Of a DNA stretch of 59,275 nt, positions 58,951 through 59,275 are shown in pieces. The DNA is from Pseudomonas entomophila (GTDB lineage Bacteria > Pseudomonadota > Gammaproteobacteria > Pseudomonadales > Pseudomonadaceae): positions 1 to 59,275 of the forward strand of contig NZ_JARPQB010000037.1 in the NCBI RefSeq assembly GCF_029478665.1, given 5' to 3'. The notes beneath the pieces are model-generated. The model did not search any database, was not told the DNA's origin, and saw only the letters and a program-made list of their open reading frames with translations. Numbering within the stretch: position 1 is the first letter of the stretch; every line of letters starts with the position of its first letter. The translations under genes and the position numbers were made by a program.

Positions 58951-59275
58951 CGAACACCTCCAAGCGGCAGGCACTGGCCATTGGCGCAGGCCTCGCAGAG
59001 CGGGCAGTAGTCCTGGTCGGCCTGTTTGCTTGCCGCTACCAGGGCCAGCATCACCGGCGCCACCACCTTGGGCAGCGCGGCTGGCCCTTGGCTGCCCGCC
59101 AGCTCAGGCGGCAGCGGTGCCACCGCCTGGCTGGCCGCCGGCGCCCCACCGATCTGGATCGGGCTGCTGCAGAAAATCCCCGCGCCATTGACCACCAGGT
59201 GCTGCCCACCAACCTTGAGGGTGATGCTGGCGCCGCCCTCCACCACCACTTCGCCGTCCGCCGACACCTGCACCT
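58947..59275 (-). CDS. vgrG: VgrG (T6SS spike) C-terminal end, 5' part outside window
   Basis: The frame continues beyond the right edge. It shows the end of the DUF2345 beta-helix (GEVVVEGGASITLKVGGQHL, NGAGIFCSSPIQIGG), then an Ala/Pro-rich linker and a Cys-rich tail CPLCEACANGQCLPLGG. VgrG trimers form the spike of the type VI needle, and the C-terminal extension carries effectors. This tail is the part repeated as an orphan at 53725. The Cys pattern could bind zinc. Confidence 0.87.
   Translation of the reverse strand, partial: VQVSADGEVVVEGGASITLKVGGQHLVVNGAGIFCSSPIQIGGAPAASQAVAPLPPELAGSQGPAALPKVVAPVMLALVAASKQADQDYCPLCEACANGQCLPLGGVR

Noticed and set aside
49960..59275. Rhs/polymorphic toxin reading of the lipase locus
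   Set aside because: No YD repeats or Rhs core motifs; class 3 lipase motifs, DUF4123 and VgrG explain the locus.

Overview
The window looks like a chromosome segment of a fluorescent Pseudomonas, most likely of the P. putida group. This is inferred from the high-GC coding style, the many paired REP hairpins beginning GTAGGAGC, a PrrF-type iron-responsive RNA, a leucine-catabolism (liu) operon, a siroheme sulfite reductase with its DUF934 partner, and SfnR/SfnB organosulfur genes. No insertion sequence, integrase or CRISPR array was seen.

Layout. 1-0.7 kb: the end of an unidentified gene and a small acidic protein. 0.8-8.3 kb: an acyl-CoA synthetase diverging from liuABCD (isovaleryl-CoA to 3-hydroxy-3-methylglutaryl-CoA), with two similar palindromes in the divergent region. 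8.5-11.8 kb: a CI/LexA-like repressor, a DUF6124 protein, the Fur-box-controlled PrrF-like sRNA, a sigma region 4/FecR-N fusion protein and an M14 carboxypeptidase. 12-18.3 kb: a seven-gene Csu-type chaperone-usher pilus operon on the minus strand. 18.6-23.7 kb: a bacteriophytochrome kinase, a single-domain response regulator and a hybrid kinase. 23.8-34.7 kb: tRNA-Gln, a 37-residue membrane protein, a solitary periplasmic binding protein, cysI-DUF934, a large unknown protein, an AraC/GyrI regulator, an aldo/keto reductase, an MFS transporter and small proteins.

34.7-49.9 kb is an organosulfur scavenging island. It has an SfnR-like sigma-54 activator, three SsuD/SfnB-type flavin monooxygenase genes, a periplasmic binding protein, a secreted lipase-like hydrolase, a class II aldolase, a heterodimeric ABC exporter and two proteins that resemble substrate-binding proteins but carry the catalytic pattern of the desulfinase DszB. 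One has Cys-His-Arg; the other has Ser in place of Cys. Good -24/-12 promoters precede four transcription units, so the island reads as one sigma-54 regulon that oxidises organosulfur compounds and probably releases sulfite for CysI. This is the most interesting part of the window.

50-59.3 kb is a type VI secretion VgrG cargo locus on the minus strand: a vgrG 3' end, DUF4123 chaperone genes, three related lipoproteins (probable immunity) and two class 3 lipase effectors. It contains an orphan VgrG tail and a truncated effector left by tandem duplication.
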